A stretch of 64,000 bases of DNA from assembly GCF_023336505.1 (NCBI RefSeq), contig NZ_JAMAST010000002.1, positions 124,001-188,000 on the forward strand, written 5' to 3'. Numbering within the stretch: the first letter of the stretch is position 1; the number at the start of each line of letters is the position of its first letter. The position numbers and the translations under genes are program-made. The DNA comes from Sporolactobacillus mangiferae. GTDB taxonomy: Bacteria > Bacillota > Bacilli > Bacillales > Sporolactobacillaceae. Positions 22,228 to 31,733 of this stretch are shown piece by piece. The notes beneath the pieces are model-generated. The model was not told the origin of the DNA and searched no databases. It saw only the letters and a program-made list of their open reading frames with translations.

Positions 22228-22941
22228 CTACGCCATTTTGCTGAATTCCTTTTTCAATCGTTTAATAATTCTTTTTTCAAGTCGTGAAATATAGGACTGA
22301 GAAATGCCCAGTTCATCTGCAACATCTTTTTGTGTTTTTTCTTTGCCGCCTGATAACCCGAATCGAAGCGTCATAATTTCCTTTTCACGATCATTCAGCA
22401 TAAGCATTGCCTTTTTTAAAAGTGTTCGCTCCACTTTGCGTTCCATGTTTTTCGTTGTGACATCGTTGTCCGTACCGAGCACATCGGATAAAAGAAGTTC
22501 ATTCCCGTCCCAATCTACATTCAGCGGTTCATCGAGGGAAACTTCCGATCGTGTCCTGCTGTTTCTGCGCAAATACATCAGAATTTCATTTTCGATGCAT
22601 CGAGAAGCATAAGTGGCCAGTTTAATCTTTTTTTCCGGATTAAATGTATTAACTGCCTTGATTAAGCCAATGGTGCCGATGCTGATCAGATCCTCAATGT
22701 TGATTCGTGTATTGTCAAATTTGCGTGCAATATAAACGACCAGGCGAAGATTGCGCTCGATCAGCGTTGCCCGTACCTTTGGATCCCCTGAAGGAAGTTT
22801 TCTCATTAATTCAGCTTCCTCTTCTTTTGACAAGGGAGAGGGGAGCCCATCGCTTCCACCGATATAATAAATTTCCTTCGGTTTAATTCCCAGCTTGACA
22901 AGTAAACGACGCCACAGAATTAAAAAAATCTTTTTCATCAT
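22228..22941 (-). CDS. sigE: RNA polymerase sigma-E factor, pro-protein
   Basis: Early mother-cell sigma factor made as an inactive precursor. The first about 28 residues, hydrophobic and basic, form the pro-sequence that ends near I-Y-Y-I-G-G-S. Region 2 ([15 protein letters not shown]) and region 4 ([18 protein letters not shown]) are conserved. 237 residues. GGGAGG lies upstream of two neighbouring ATG codons. It is 24 bases downstream of spoIIGA, which processes it. Confidence 0.98.
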   Translation of the reverse strand: MMKKIFLILWRRLLVKLGIKPKEIYYIGGSDGLPSPLSKEEEAELMRKLPSGDPKVRATLIERNLRLVVYIARKFDNTRINIEDLISIGTIGLIKAVNTFNPEKKIKLATYASRCIENEILMYLRRNSRTRSEVSLDEPLNVDWDGNELLLSDVLGTDNDVTTKNMERKVERTLLKKAMLMLNDREKEIMTLRFGLSGGKEKTQKDVADELGISQSYISRLEKRIIKRLKKEFSKMA

Positions 22942-22965
22942 AAGAACCTCCCGGTAAAATTTAGG

Positions 22966-23889
22966 TCATGAAGCGGACTTGATCTCTTTTCCCTGAAGCA
23001 GCAGATCGGGATTCAGAATACAGTTAAAGTCACCTGCAGAACTCAGTGAGTGACTGACAAATATAACGAACACCTTCGTACATGCCAATTGTTTTCCGTG
23101 AATTTGGATAAGCACCTGATCCGCGCGTGCAGCCAGCGCCAATTGATTGGATCCGTCAACTCCCCGATAAGGAATCCAGGCCAGCCGGTTGCGCCACTCT
23201 TCAGGAAGATGATCCAGATCCTGCACGGAAGGAAGCACGTCCCCTTTTTGAAAGAGCGCATCAGGCACCACATCTCCGCAAATACACTTCTCAAGAAACA
23301 TAACAGGTGCATGTGTAATGGGATCCGTAAGTTTATTTCCAGAGTCAATCATCGCTTTTGAATTGAAACAATGATCAAAAAACTGGATCGTTACATGTGT
23401 GATCGTTGTGTGGTTCCATTTTCTAATTGCCGTTTGGTCGATCCTTTTTTTTGAAAAGAACCAAAGAACAGGAAAGCCAAGGCATACTGTGATCCAGCTA
23501 ATCGGATCGCCATAAGTCATAGTGTTTAAAAAACGGCTGCCCGCATAAAATGAAGCATCCTGGAAAAAATAATGAATGGCAAAAAGACCGCCACCAATCG
23601 CGAATGCAACAAAATAAAAGGCCGCTATATTTTGGAGAAATACAGATGGACGGCGGAATCCGAAAACAATCAGAATGATGAGCACCGAATAAGCAAATTT
23701 CCCAAGCGGATCATCAACAATAAAGGCGGCCGGTGTAAAGAGCAGCAATATAATTGCCGAAGCAGTCAATGCACCGAGCCAGAAACGCAGCCAGGTCGTT
23801 TCCCTTTTGAGCATAAGCGCTGTCAGTTTCAGAAGACAGGCATCGATCAGAAGATTCAGAACCCAGACAGCATCCAGATAGACAACCAA
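22966..23889 (-). CDS. spoIIGA: SpoIIGA, sporulation sigma-E processing peptidase
   Basis: Membrane-bound aspartic protease that cleaves pro-sigma-E in the mother cell after a signal from SpoIIR. Five hydrophobic segments fill residues 1-145. The cytosolic protease half contains A-M-I-D-S-G-N-K-L with the catalytic aspartate at residue 182. 307 residues. The start is read as TTG at 23889 (AAGGTGG upstream). Co-transcribed with sigE from a Spo0A-type promoter. The serine protease gene bpr, found near here in B. subtilis, is absent. Confidence 0.95.
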   Translation of the reverse strand: MVVYLDAVWVLNLLIDACLLKLTALMLKRETTWLRFWLGALTASAIILLLFTPAAFIVDDPLGKFAYSVLIILIVFGFRRPSVFLQNIAAFYFVAFAIGGGLFAIHYFFQDASFYAGSRFLNTMTYGDPISWITVCLGFPVLWFFSKKRIDQTAIRKWNHTTITHVTIQFFDHCFNSKAMIDSGNKLTDPITHAPVMFLEKCICGDVVPDALFQKGDVLPSVQDLDHLPEEWRNRLAWIPYRGVDGSNQLALAARADQVLIQIHGKQLACTKVFVIFVSHSLSSAGDFNCILNPDLLLQGKEIKSAS

Positions 23890-23918
23890 CCTTCCACCTT
23901 CTTTGCATGTTTAGGATT

Positions 23919-23995
23919 AGTATACGGGCCTTACCTGCGAAAGTCTGTCATTCTGTGGAACGAATTTTACACTTATTTTGGCTGCTTTTGTCGTA
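23919..23995 (-). promoter_or_regulatory. spoIIG promoter with Spo0A box
   Basis: The minus strand has ATGACA (23946-23951), a long 21-base spacer and TATACT (23919-23924). The lengthened spacer is the hallmark of the Spo0A-activated spoIIG promoter. TACGACAAA at 23987-23995 matches the inverted 0A box TTCGACAAA in eight of nine places; a weaker half overlaps the -35. Function is inferred from this similarity. Confidence 0.65.
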
Positions 23996-24095
23996 AACAG
24001 ATGGAGTATGAATCAGAAGAGAGATAGAAGTTTTATTGCATTAGAAAGACTGGGCTAGGCCTAATCTTCTGGCGTCTGGCGCTTTCGTATCCAGC

Positions 24096-24180
24096 TAAAA
24101 TCTTATACTTTCTTATCGTATGAGAAAGCTTAGCTTTTCCGGATCACTGGCGAAGGCAAAAACACCGTCACACTTATACG
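24096..24180. repeat. Dispersed intergenic repeat, copy A
   Basis: Shares with 60899-60980 the blocks CTTATACTTT-CTTAT, AGA(A)A-CTT, C-CTGG-GA-GG and CCGTCaCACTTATAC, in the same order and orientation. An imperfect hairpin CTTTCTTAT/ATGAGAAAG lies inside (24109-24129). Both copies sit between a terminator and the promoter of the next minus-strand gene. Confidence 0.6.
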
Positions 24181-24216
24181 ATAATCCGCTGAATTTCAAA
24201 CCTTCTTAGAGTAAAA

Positions 24217-24262
24217 TAAAAAGCCCGTACCAGGGAATGGAGCTTCCCTGCTGCGAGCCTGA
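24217..24262 (-). terminator. Terminator of the ftsA-ftsZ operon
   Basis: Minus strand: an outer GCTCG/CGGGC and inner CAGGGAA/TTCCCTG stem are followed by TTTTTATTTTA. It ends transcription after ftsZ. Confidence 0.8.
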
Positions 24263-24304
24263 GTTGCGTTTTAATTTTAAAGGAGAAAATAAACTCATTT
24301 TCAA

Positions 24305-25477
24305 TTATTCATTTCTTCTGCGTCGATTTCGAAGAAATGTTGGGATATCAAGTGTTTCCTCATCATCAACAATACTGTGCGCGCGGTGCGGGTGCTGCAC
24401 GGTACTTGCAGCTTCTTCACGATGATGATCACGACGGATCGGAGGTTGCTGCATTCCTTCAGTATTCTGTTTTTTGCGAAGGAAGATGGCCTGCTCTGAC
24501 TTTGGTGCGTCTTCCATCCGATCATGTTCATCAAAGCCGGTTGCAATAACCGTAACTACAATTTCATCATCCAGTTCTTCCCGAATCACTGAACCAAAAA
24601 TCATATTCACGTCTTCATCCGCAGCAGTGGCCACAATATCAGCCGCCTCGTTCACTTCGTACAGGCTCAGATTCGTACCGCCGGTTATATTCATCAGCAC
24701 ACCTTTGGCACCATCTATTGATTTTTCAAGCAACGGGCTTGAAATTGCCTTCTTTGCCGCTTCGGCAGCACGATTCTCGCCTGAGGCAATGCCGATCGCC
24801 ATCAGGGCTGAACCGCCTTCCGTCATGATTGTTTTTACATCCGCAAAATCGAGGTTGATTAATCCAGGTACTGAAATGAGATCAGAAATGCCCTGTACAC
24901 CTTGACGCAGCACATTATCCGCTTCTCTGAACGCGTCCAGCATCGGCGTGTTTTTATCCACAATTTCCAGCAGCCGGTCATTTGGAATAACAATCAGGGT
25001 ATCCACTTTTTCTTTAAGATTTGCAATTCCGCTCTGCGCCTGCTTTGCACGTTTTCTGCCCTCAAAAGTGAACGGACGCGTGACAACACCAACAGTTAGC
25101 GCACCGACTTCCTTAGCGACCTCAGCAATGACAGGTGCCGCACCGGTACCTGTTCCGCCACCCATCCCGGCAGTAACAAAAACCATGTCAGCACCTTTCA
25201 GTACCTCTTCAACCTGATCATGGCTTTCTTCCGCAGCCTTCTTTCCAATCTCCGGATTGGCGCCCGCACCTAAACCACGCGTCAGCTTTTCGCCCAGCTG
25301 CAGTTTTACGTCCGCCTTCGAAAGCTTCAATGCCTGAGCATCCGTATTCGCACAAACAAACTCAACACCCTGGATACCGCTTTCGATCATTCGGTTTACC
25401 GCATTGTTCCCGCCGCCGCCAACGCCAATGACTTTTATTTTGGCAAGATGCTCCATATCCGTATCGTGATCATACAT
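24305..25477 (-). CDS. ftsZ: Cell-division GTPase FtsZ
   Basis: Tubulin-like GTPase that builds the Z ring. The GTP signature [11 protein letters not shown] (about residues 104-114) and the T7 catalytic loop (N-L-D-F-A-D-V near 207) are intact. A variable linker (about 318-370) leads to the conserved C-terminal peptide [12 protein letters not shown], which binds FtsA and SepF. 390 residues. 36 bases downstream of ftsA. Confidence 0.98.
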   Translation of the reverse strand: MYDHDTDMEHLAKIKVIGVGGGGNNAVNRMIESGIQGVEFVCANTDAQALKLSKADVKLQLGEKLTRGLGAGANPEIGKKAAEESHDQVEEVLKGADMVFVTAGMGGGTGTGAAPVIAEVAKEVGALTVGVVTRPFTFEGRKRAKQAQSGIANLKEKVDTLIVIPNDRLLEIVDKNTPMLDAFREADNVLRQGVQGISDLISVPGLINLDFADVKTIMTEGGSALMAIGIASGENRAAEAAKKAISSPLLEKSIDGAKGVLMNITGGTNLSLYEVNEAADIVATAADEDVNMIFGSVIREELDDEIVVTVIATGFDEHDRMEDAPKSEQAIFLRKKQNTEGMQQPPIRRDHHREEAASTVQHPHRAHSIVDDEETLDIPTFLRNRRRRNE

Positions 25478-25513
25478 TGTTCATTTCCTCCCATTCAATC
25501 ATTCCGCGCCCGA

Positions 25514-26800
25514 TCAGTCAAAGAACAGATTAAACCAATTTTTCACTTTGGTTGTAACACCTTCGCGCACATTCGGGGCCTTTTTTGTTTTCTTCTGTTT
25601 TTGCTGTTTCTGTACAGCTTCGTAATGCTCATGTTCAGGGGCAATGGCAGCTGCGATTTCCTTCCCCTGTATTTTCACATTGTGGTACGCAAATTGAATC
25701 AAGCCGATGCAGGCCGTATATTTAGGCTCCCGTACACCGATATAATCCGGTGAAGCGATACGTACGCTGGAAGCCAGATGATCAAATGCCAGATCAGCAA
25801 CACCCGGCATGGCAGTCACACCGCCTGTAAGAACAAAGCCGCCGGGAAAATCATAGATTCCAATGCGCTGAAGCTCATCCCGGATGATTTCAAACATTTC
25901 TTCCATACGTGCCTGAATAATTTCGGCTAAATCTACCTGATTTACCGTTTGTTTCTTATCGCTCCCGATTTGAGAAACAGTAAATGAATCTTCATCAGAT
26001 GCTGCGCCCGCATAGGCAACACCATGTTTCACTTTTGCCTGTTCCGCTTCATCCAATGGAATTTTCTGGATAATGGAGATGTCTTTCGTAATATGGTTTC
26101 CGCCAATAGGAAGATCAAAGGTAGATATAAGGGAACCCTGGTCGAAGACAGCGACACTTGTTGAACCACCACCGATATCAATCAAAGTGACCCCCAGATT
26201 CTTTTCATCTTCTGAGAGCGCAACCGATCCAACAGCCAACGGCTGCAGACAAACGTCTGAAATCGTTAGGCCCGCTCGTTCAACACAGCGCAAAAGATTA
26301 TGAAGCAGCGTCTTTGAGGCCGTAATCAGTGTACCCTCCATCTCGAGACGCACACCAATCATACCCCTCGGATCATGAATTTCGTCAACGCCATCAACAA
26401 TGAACTGTTCCGGAATCACATCGACAATTTCTCTTTCCGGAGGAATTGACATGACTTGCGCAGCATCAATAACCCGTGCAATATCCTCATCGCCAATTTC
26501 ATGTGTATCGCCTGAAACTGCTACGACACCATGGCAGTTTCTGAGTTGAATGTGGTTTCCGGAAATGCCCACAATCACACTTTTAATGCTGATACCCACC
26601 ATTCGTTCCGCCTGTTCAACCGCATTTTCAATGGAGCGGACTGTGGCATCAATATCTACGATTGCTCCCTTGCGTATCCCGTATGAAACCGCTTCGCCAA
26701 CGCCAATAACATTAAGCCTTTCCCCTGCCATCTCGCCGATCACGGTTTTAATGCTGGACGTGCCGATATCCAAACTAACATAAACATCTTCACTGTTCAT
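25514..26800 (-). CDS. ftsA: Cell-division protein FtsA
   Basis: Actin-like protein that anchors FtsZ to the membrane. The N-terminal phosphate loop S-L-D-I-G-T-S-S-I-K-T and the second D-I-G-G-G-S-T (about residue 204) are visible. The C-terminal amphipathic membrane-targeting helix is V-K-N-W-F-N-L-F-F-D. 428 residues. AAAGGGGGTG precedes ATG. It starts a two-gene operon with ftsZ after a terminator that cuts it off from divIB. Confidence 0.98.
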   Translation of the reverse strand: MNSEDVYVSLDIGTSSIKTVIGEMAGERLNVIGVGEAVSYGIRKGAIVDIDATVRSIENAVEQAERMVGISIKSVIVGISGNHIQLRNCHGVVAVSGDTHEIGDEDIARVIDAAQVMSIPPEREIVDVIPEQFIVDGVDEIHDPRGMIGVRLEMEGTLITASKTLLHNLLRCVERAGLTISDVCLQPLAVGSVALSEDEKNLGVTLIDIGGGSTSVAVFDQGSLISTFDLPIGGNHITKDISIIQKIPLDEAEQAKVKHGVAYAGAASDEDSFTVSQIGSDKKQTVNQVDLAEIIQARMEEMFEIIRDELQRIGIYDFPGGFVLTGGVTAMPGVADLAFDHLASSVRIASPDYIGVREPKYTACIGLIQFAYHNVKIQGKEIAAAIAPEHEHYEAVQKQQKQKKTKKAPNVREGVTTKVKNWFNLFFD

Positions 26801-27192
26801 TTTGTGGCACCCCCTTTTTCTTGAATATCTTTGATGATTTCTCTATCAGGGATGATTGGATCGAGCAAGCGACATATGAATAATTGCAGTACTTTTTATA
26901 AGACATTATTTTCAACCCAACACTTTCTCTTTTCCTGTAGTTAAAATTCAGCCTACTGATTGTATTCTACAAGACAGAGCATTTCCCTTTTTAAAAATTC
27001 TACTTAGTTCATTATTATATCGGCAAATAATCAGGCAAAATAAATAGTTATATCGACTTATTCGTCAGAAAACCTGAAAAAAGTACCTCTAATACTATTA
27101 AGTACTAACTAGTTAATAGTCTACACCAAGTTGAATACTTAGAAAAGATTAAATTGCCTCTCAGACAAGATCCGTGACAGGTGACAATCTAC
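26801..27192. other. AT-rich region upstream of ftsA
   Basis: A 392-base gap without coding potential. A good -10 hexamer TATAAT (27014-27019, minus strand) has no clear -35; a promoter for ftsAZ is expected here. The divIB terminator is at 27077-27106. In B. subtilis the genes ylxW, ylxX and sbp fill this place; none is present. Confidence 0.55.
27077..27120 (-). terminator. Terminator of divIB with a competing hairpin
   Basis: On the minus strand, AGTAC...GTACT (27102-27106 with 27082-27086, plus inner TAATA/TATTA) ends in six T (27077-27082). An overlapping inverted repeat ACTATTAA/TTAATAGT (27094-27101, 27113-27120) uses part of the same bases, so the two folds exclude each other. Confidence 0.6.
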
Positions 27193-27978
27193 TTACTGAT
27201 TCGTCTGTGTCTGTAGCCCGGTATCCTTTTTTGTCTCTGCCGGGATAAAATAAGATCCGTTGCTTAAATGAACCGTCCCGTGCGCTCCTTTGGGAAGATT
27301 CGCCGCAATTTCGGGATACAACTTTATATTCCGGGCAAAAGTACGTGTACTCGCAATAATTTTATTCCCGTCATTCATATATAAGATCAGATCATCGCCG
27401 CTTTCTGATTTTCCTACGTAATGAATATCAGAAATGTTATGTGACAATTGTCTTGAGATTCCTGAAAGGCCTTCCGCTACTGCCTTAAGTGGTGCTGCAT
27501 CCGAAAAACCAAGAAGGACAGGGGCGTCAACAGGAAGTTTGCTGCCTGGAAGCTTGCTCAGCGTTGCTCCATTTTGAAGGATGGGGTAAAAACTGCCGTT
27601 TTTTTCTAAGTAAGCCTTACGCGTATACTCAGTCACGGTGATTTTCACTTTATTCGGAAATGTCCTGTCAATGGCTGCAGAGCGAACAGTAGGCAGCTTT
27701 TTAACAGCTTGCTCTGCTGATTTTACACGAATATCCCATACATGTGTTTTATTCGTGATCCCGCTTGCTTTTATGACTTGATCTTCACTGACAATCTGCT
27801 CTCCTGAAACACTTATTGAGTGCACCCTGCTTAGTGGTGATTGGAAATAGACAACAATGAGTATCAAAAGGAAAAAAAGTGACGCGTAAAAAGCAAAGCG
27901 GCGATTCGCCCTTTGCTTTCTTTCTTTTTTCAGTTGTGGCAGGCGATCCTCCAATGCGACAACTTTTTTCTTATCCAT
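27193..27978 (-). CDS. divIB: Cell-division protein DivIB/FtsQ
   Basis: Bitopic divisome protein of 261 residues. A basic cytoplasmic tail is followed by one transmembrane helix (about residues 27-47), then the POTRA domain (V-H-S-I-S-V-S-G), the FtsQ/DivIB beta domain and a short disordered tail. It stabilises FtsL and the SEDS-PBP complex. Start 27978 is supported by GGGAGG; earlier ATG codons are not. It is a single-gene unit between two terminators. Confidence 0.93.
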   Translation of the reverse strand: MDKKKVVALEDRLPQLKKERKQRANRRFAFYASLFFLLILIVVYFQSPLSRVHSISVSGEQIVSEDQVIKASGITNKTHVWDIRVKSAEQAVKKLPTVRSAAIDRTFPNKVKITVTEYTRKAYLEKNGSFYPILQNGATLSKLPGSKLPVDAPVLLGFSDAAPLKAVAEGLSGISRQLSHNISDIHYVGKSESGDDLILYMNDGNKIIASTRTFARNIKLYPEIAANLPKGAHGTVHLSNGSYFIPAETKKDTGLQTQTNQ

Positions 27979-28092
27979 ATCACCATTCCTCCCAAGCATC
28001 AATTCATCAGCCCATTCCATTCTGTTGTCATCATTCTCTTTTACTCGTCAGGTATATGCGTACCCTCATTTTCCTATTTTATTTTTTTTTTT

Positions 28093-28127
28093 ATAAAACA
28101 GCAAACCCTGTTTTCAGTCAAACAGGG
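28093..28127 (-). terminator. Terminator after spoVE
   Basis: CCCTGTTT and AAACAGGG (28120-28127, 28106-28113) form an eight-base stem followed by T-rich sequence (TTTGCTGTTTTAT). It closes the mraZ-spoVE unit. Confidence 0.7.
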
Positions 28128-28158
28128 GCAAATAAAGATGCATCTTAAATTAAGAGGA

Positions 28159-29259
28159 TTATGAATGTACCTGATTGCTGACATTCAGTAAAATGCCGAT
28201 AGAAACAAGCATCAGTGTGAGCGATGATCCGCCGTAGCTTAAGAATGGCAGTGTAATCCCGGTGACCGGTATAAGTCCGGTAACAACAGCAATATTAATC
28301 ATGATTTGTATGGCAATCATACCGGTGATACCAACCGCAAGCAAAGAGCCGAATAGATCCGGTGCTTTAATAGCAATTAAAACACCGCGCCAGAGCAGGA
28401 GACAGAAAAGTATAAGCACAAACGATGCCCCGATAAACCCAAGCTCCTCTGAGACAATTGAAAAAATGAAATCCGTTTGCGGTTCAGGAAGATATTGATA
28501 TTTTTGCCTGCTCTGCCCTAATCCGAAGCCAAGAAGTCCACCTGGACCGATTGCAAGCAGAGATTGCGTGATTTGAAATCCGCTGTCTTTCGGATCCTGC
28601 CACGGATTCAAAAAACCGGTGAGACGCTTCAGGCGATACGGTGCGGAAATGATGAGTCCCGCAAAACCGACCGTACCCGCGAATCCCAGCAGCACAAAAT
28701 GCCTGATCCTCGCACCGGCGATAAAAATCATCAAAACACAGGTCAGCACAAGCACCATGCCCGTTCCAAGGTCTGGTTGAAGCATAATCAATCCGAATGC
28801 CAGAATCACCGGCAGAAGAGAGGGCACAAGTCCCTTTCGAAAAAATGGAAGGCGCGACTGATGTTCAGACAAATAGCTGGCCAGAAATAAAATTAAGGCA
28901 ACCTTAACAAATTCTGACGGCTGTATCGAAAAAGCACCGATGCCAAGCCAGCTTCTTGCCCCGCCCCTGGCAAGTCCAACTCCCGGAATCAGCACAAGAA
29001 CAAGCAGTCCATAACAGGCAGCAAGTCCAAGATTCGCCCACGAACGCCAGAAATGATAATCAATTCGCATCACAGCGAACATTAAAATGAGACCGACTCC
29101 GGCAAATAAAAGCTGTCTCTTGAGAAAATACAATGAATCGCCAAATTCACTGGCTGCTTTGACCGCACTGGCACTGTACACCATCAGTAAACCGATGGCC
29201 AGCAGTGCCAATGTAACAACAAGCATGACCAGATCCGGCATGCGGCGATACTTGATCAT
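28159..29259 (-). CDS. spoVE: SEDS glycosyltransferase SpoVE
   Basis: Ten-helix SEDS-family peptidoglycan polymerase that acts with the class B PBP SpoVD in spore cortex synthesis. Signatures P-E-P-Q-T-D-F-I and the preceding G-x-G-L-G-Q-S-x-Q-K are clear. The ATG at 29259 is chosen because GGAG stands eight bases upstream; this gives 366 residues, the same length as B. subtilis SpoVE. A second SEDS gene (ftsW) lies at 59488. Position after murD supports the SpoVE rather than FtsW identity. Confidence 0.9.
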   Translation of the reverse strand: MIKYRRMPDLVMLVVTLALLAIGLLMVYSASAVKAASEFGDSLYFLKRQLLFAGVGLILMFAVMRIDYHFWRSWANLGLAACYGLLVLVLIPGVGLARGGARSWLGIGAFSIQPSEFVKVALILFLASYLSEHQSRLPFFRKGLVPSLLPVILAFGLIMLQPDLGTGMVLVLTCVLMIFIAGARIRHFVLLGFAGTVGFAGLIISAPYRLKRLTGFLNPWQDPKDSGFQITQSLLAIGPGGLLGFGLGQSRQKYQYLPEPQTDFIFSIVSEELGFIGASFVLILFCLLLWRGVLIAIKAPDLFGSLLAVGITGMIAIQIMINIAVVTGLIPVTGITLPFLSYGGSSLTLMLVSIGILLNVSNQVHS

Positions 29260-29324
29260 GAGCAACACTCCGTTCAGATCCGGGACACAGATTGTCGGAA
29301 GAATTCATGATCCGGCCCGTCCCA

Positions 29325-30686
29325 TTATCTAAACTTATTCACCTCGGCAATAAAAATGTCACCGCGCTGCTCAAAAGATTTATACTGATCCCAGCTGGCG
29401 CACGCGGGAGACAGGAGGATAACGTCGCCAGGCTGTGAAAGCGCAAATGCCTCAGGTACGGCAGCTTCAACGTTTTCGACCTCTTTAATGACAGGAACAG
29501 TGGCCTTTCTGCATGCATCAAGCAATTTCTTCTTCGTTTCGCCGAATAAAAGCACGGCTTTAATCGGCGCTTTTTTCAATTCAGGAATTAATGCATCAAA
29601 CGAGTTACCCCGGTCAAGGCCTCCTGCAAGAAGTACAATTTCTTTATTTGGAAAAGCATGAAGCGCTTTAGTCGTCGCAATGATATTCGTTGCTTTGGAA
29701 TCGTTGTAAATCGTTCGTCCCTGCACGATATCCACGTATTCCAGGCGATGGCGTGCTCCTTTAAAAGATTGCAGCACATTTGCCATATCCTTTGGTGAAA
29801 CGCCGCATACACCAGCAGCAGCCACCGCAGCGAGCGCATTGATCAGATTATGCTCGCCCGGTATGCCCATTTCACCAACAGGCATGATCCGATTTTCTTT
29901 GAAGAAAATAAAGCCACCAGAAACATAAGCGCCACTCGTTTCTTTTTTGTTCAATGAAAAAGGCACTTTTTTCGCCTGTGATCTTTCTGCTATATATGAA
30001 ACCACGCGGGTGCTGTCGGCATTATAGACCAGATAATCGTCTTTCGTCTGATTGGCGGTAATTCGTGCCTTGGCACTGGCATAATTCTCTACAGTACCAT
30101 GGTAGTCCAGATGGTGGTCAAAAATATTTAATACAACGGCGACATGAGGGTGGAAGCTGCGTGTGCCCATGAGCTGAAAGCTTGAAAGTTCAGCAACAAT
30201 TGCGTTACGCACGGTTGCTTTCTGCACAATCGCAGTGAGCGCGGTTCCGATGTTGCCTGCAACAATCGGTTCAAAAGACGAGTGCTTCATCATTTCGCCG
30301 ATCAGCATGGTTGTCGTTGTCTTCCCATTGGAACCGGTAATCCCGATCATCGGGGCATCCGACAGAAGTCCCGCAATTTCCACTTCCGTCACAACGGGTA
30401 TCTCTTGCTCAAGAGCCTTTTTCACCATCGGATTGGTATAGGGAATACCCGGATTTTTGATTAAAAGCGACACATCTTCCAGCAGCTCCAAGGGGTGGCC
30501 GCCACCAACAATCTGAACACCATCCCGCCTCAATTCTTTGGCGTGTTCATCCGTACTTAAATCGTTTCGATCATTGACGGTCACATCCGCTCCTAAACTT
30601 TTCATCAGTTTTGATGCCGCGTAGCCGCTCTTTCCTAATCCGAGCACAAGTACTTTCTTATTCTCGTACGTATTCAGCGTTTTCAA
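29325..30686 (-). CDS. murD: UDP-N-acetylmuramoylalanine-D-glutamate ligase
   Basis: Adds D-glutamate to UDP-MurNAc-L-Ala. The ATP loop G-I-T-G-S-N-G-K-T-T-T (about residue 115) is preceded by a Rossmann-like N-domain with V-L-G-L-G-K-S-G. I chose a TTG at 30686 (L-K-T-L-N-T-Y), which overlaps the mraY stop as TTGA and has GTAGGGATGG upstream; this gives 453 residues, the usual length. The longer frame reads through mraY and is unlikely. Confidence 0.95.
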   Translation of the reverse strand: MKTLNTYENKKVLVLGLGKSGYAASKLMKSLGADVTVNDRNDLSTDEHAKELRRDGVQIVGGGHPLELLEDVSLLIKNPGIPYTNPMVKKALEQEIPVVTEVEIAGLLSDAPMIGITGSNGKTTTTMLIGEMMKHSSFEPIVAGNIGTALTAIVQKATVRNAIVAELSSFQLMGTRSFHPHVAVVLNIFDHHLDYHGTVENYASAKARITANQTKDDYLVYNADSTRVVSYIAERSQAKKVPFSLNKKETSGAYVSGGFIFFKENRIMPVGEMGIPGEHNLINALAAVAAAGVCGVSPKDMANVLQSFKGARHRLEYVDIVQGRTIYNDSKATNIIATTKALHAFPNKEIVLLAGGLDRGNSFDALIPELKKAPIKAVLLFGETKKKLLDACRKATVPVIKEVENVEAAVPEAFALSQPGDVILLSPACASWDQYKSFEQRGDIFIAEVNKFR

Positions 30687-31660
30687 CTGGCCATCCCTAC
30701 TTTCAAATAGATTCCGATCAACGCAAGCATTAGCCCGACAAGCCAAAAGACTGTAACAACTTTCCATTCGGACCATCCGGACAGTTCAAAATGATGATGA
30801 ATCGGACTCATTTTAAATATACGGCGTCCCGTAGATTTAAACGAGATGACCTGTATAATAACTGAAAGCGTCTCAATGGCAAAGACGCCCCCGATTACAG
30901 CAAGAAGAAGCTCTGTGTTGGTTAAAATGGCCATGCCGGCAAGCGCGCCGCCCAGTGCCAGTGAACCGGTGTCACCCATGAAGACGCGTGCGGGATGTGC
31001 ATTAAAAATTAAAAATCCGAGCAATGCACCAAGCAGGGTCGTTGCAAAAACAGCCACACCAAGATTCATTGAAAACCAGGCAATAATTGCGTATGCGCCA
31101 AAAGCAATGACCGAGAGGCCAGTCAGGAGCCCATCCATGCCATCAGTCAGGTTAGTCGCGTTTGGCACGCCAATGAGCAGAAAAAGAACAAGCAGCGGGT
31201 AGAACCATTGAAGATTAATCATGAAATGAGTGCCCGGAAATGACAAGTATGTGGAATAATCATAACGGGTCATAATAAACCAGAAGGCAAGAGCAATAAC
31301 AATCTGTGCGGCCATTTTCTGTTTTGACGTCAGTCCCATATTGCGTTTCATTGTGATTTTAATAAAATCATCAAGCAGACCGATAAATCCGAATCCGAAT
31401 GTCACAAAAAGAAGCATGTACGTATCCTGTGTTGTCATGTGATACTTCAATCCCATGACAAGAATACCGGCCAAAAGTCCAACAAGAAAAATCAAACCAC
31501 CCATCGTCGGTGTACCGTTTTTTTTCTGATGGCTTTTTGGGCCTTCTTCACGAATATATTGTCCAAAGTGCAATCGATGCAAAAGCGGGATAAAAAAAGG
31601 TGCAAAAACAAGTGTCACAAGAAAAGAAATAGCTAAACCAAATAATAAAGTCAGTGTCAT
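30683..31660 (-). CDS. mraY: Phospho-N-acetylmuramoyl-pentapeptide transferase
   Basis: Ten-helix membrane enzyme that makes lipid I from UDP-MurNAc-pentapeptide and undecaprenyl phosphate. The catalytic motifs N-L-T-D-G-M-D-G-L (about residue 165), F-M-G-D-T-G-S-L-A-L-G-G and H-H-H-F-E are all present. Start at 31660 has AAAGGA/AAGGAG upstream; 325 residues. It lies between murF and murD. Confidence 0.97.
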   Translation of the reverse strand: MTLTLLFGLAISFLVTLVFAPFFIPLLHRLHFGQYIREEGPKSHQKKNGTPTMGGLIFLVGLLAGILVMGLKYHMTTQDTYMLLFVTFGFGFIGLLDDFIKITMKRNMGLTSKQKMAAQIVIALAFWFIMTRYDYSTYLSFPGTHFMINLQWFYPLLVLFLLIGVPNATNLTDGMDGLLTGLSVIAFGAYAIIAWFSMNLGVAVFATTLLGALLGFLIFNAHPARVFMGDTGSLALGGALAGMAILTNTELLLAVIGGVFAIETLSVIIQVISFKSTGRRIFKMSPIHHHFELSGWSEWKVVTVFWLVGLMLALIGIYLKVGMAS

Positions 31661-31733
31661 GAATCCTTTCGCTCCTTTACATGCACGGTTCCTCTTCACA
31701 ATTAACGAAATATACTTTTAACTGTATCTACGG

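Larger units (their letters stand above)
23890..24304. other. Intergenic region between ftsZ and spoIIGA
   Basis: A 415-base gap with no coding frame I trust. From right to left on the minus strand it holds the ftsZ terminator (24217-24262), a dispersed repeat (24096-24180) whose partner is near 60899-60980, and the spoIIG promoter with a 0A box (23919-23995). Confidence 0.6.
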
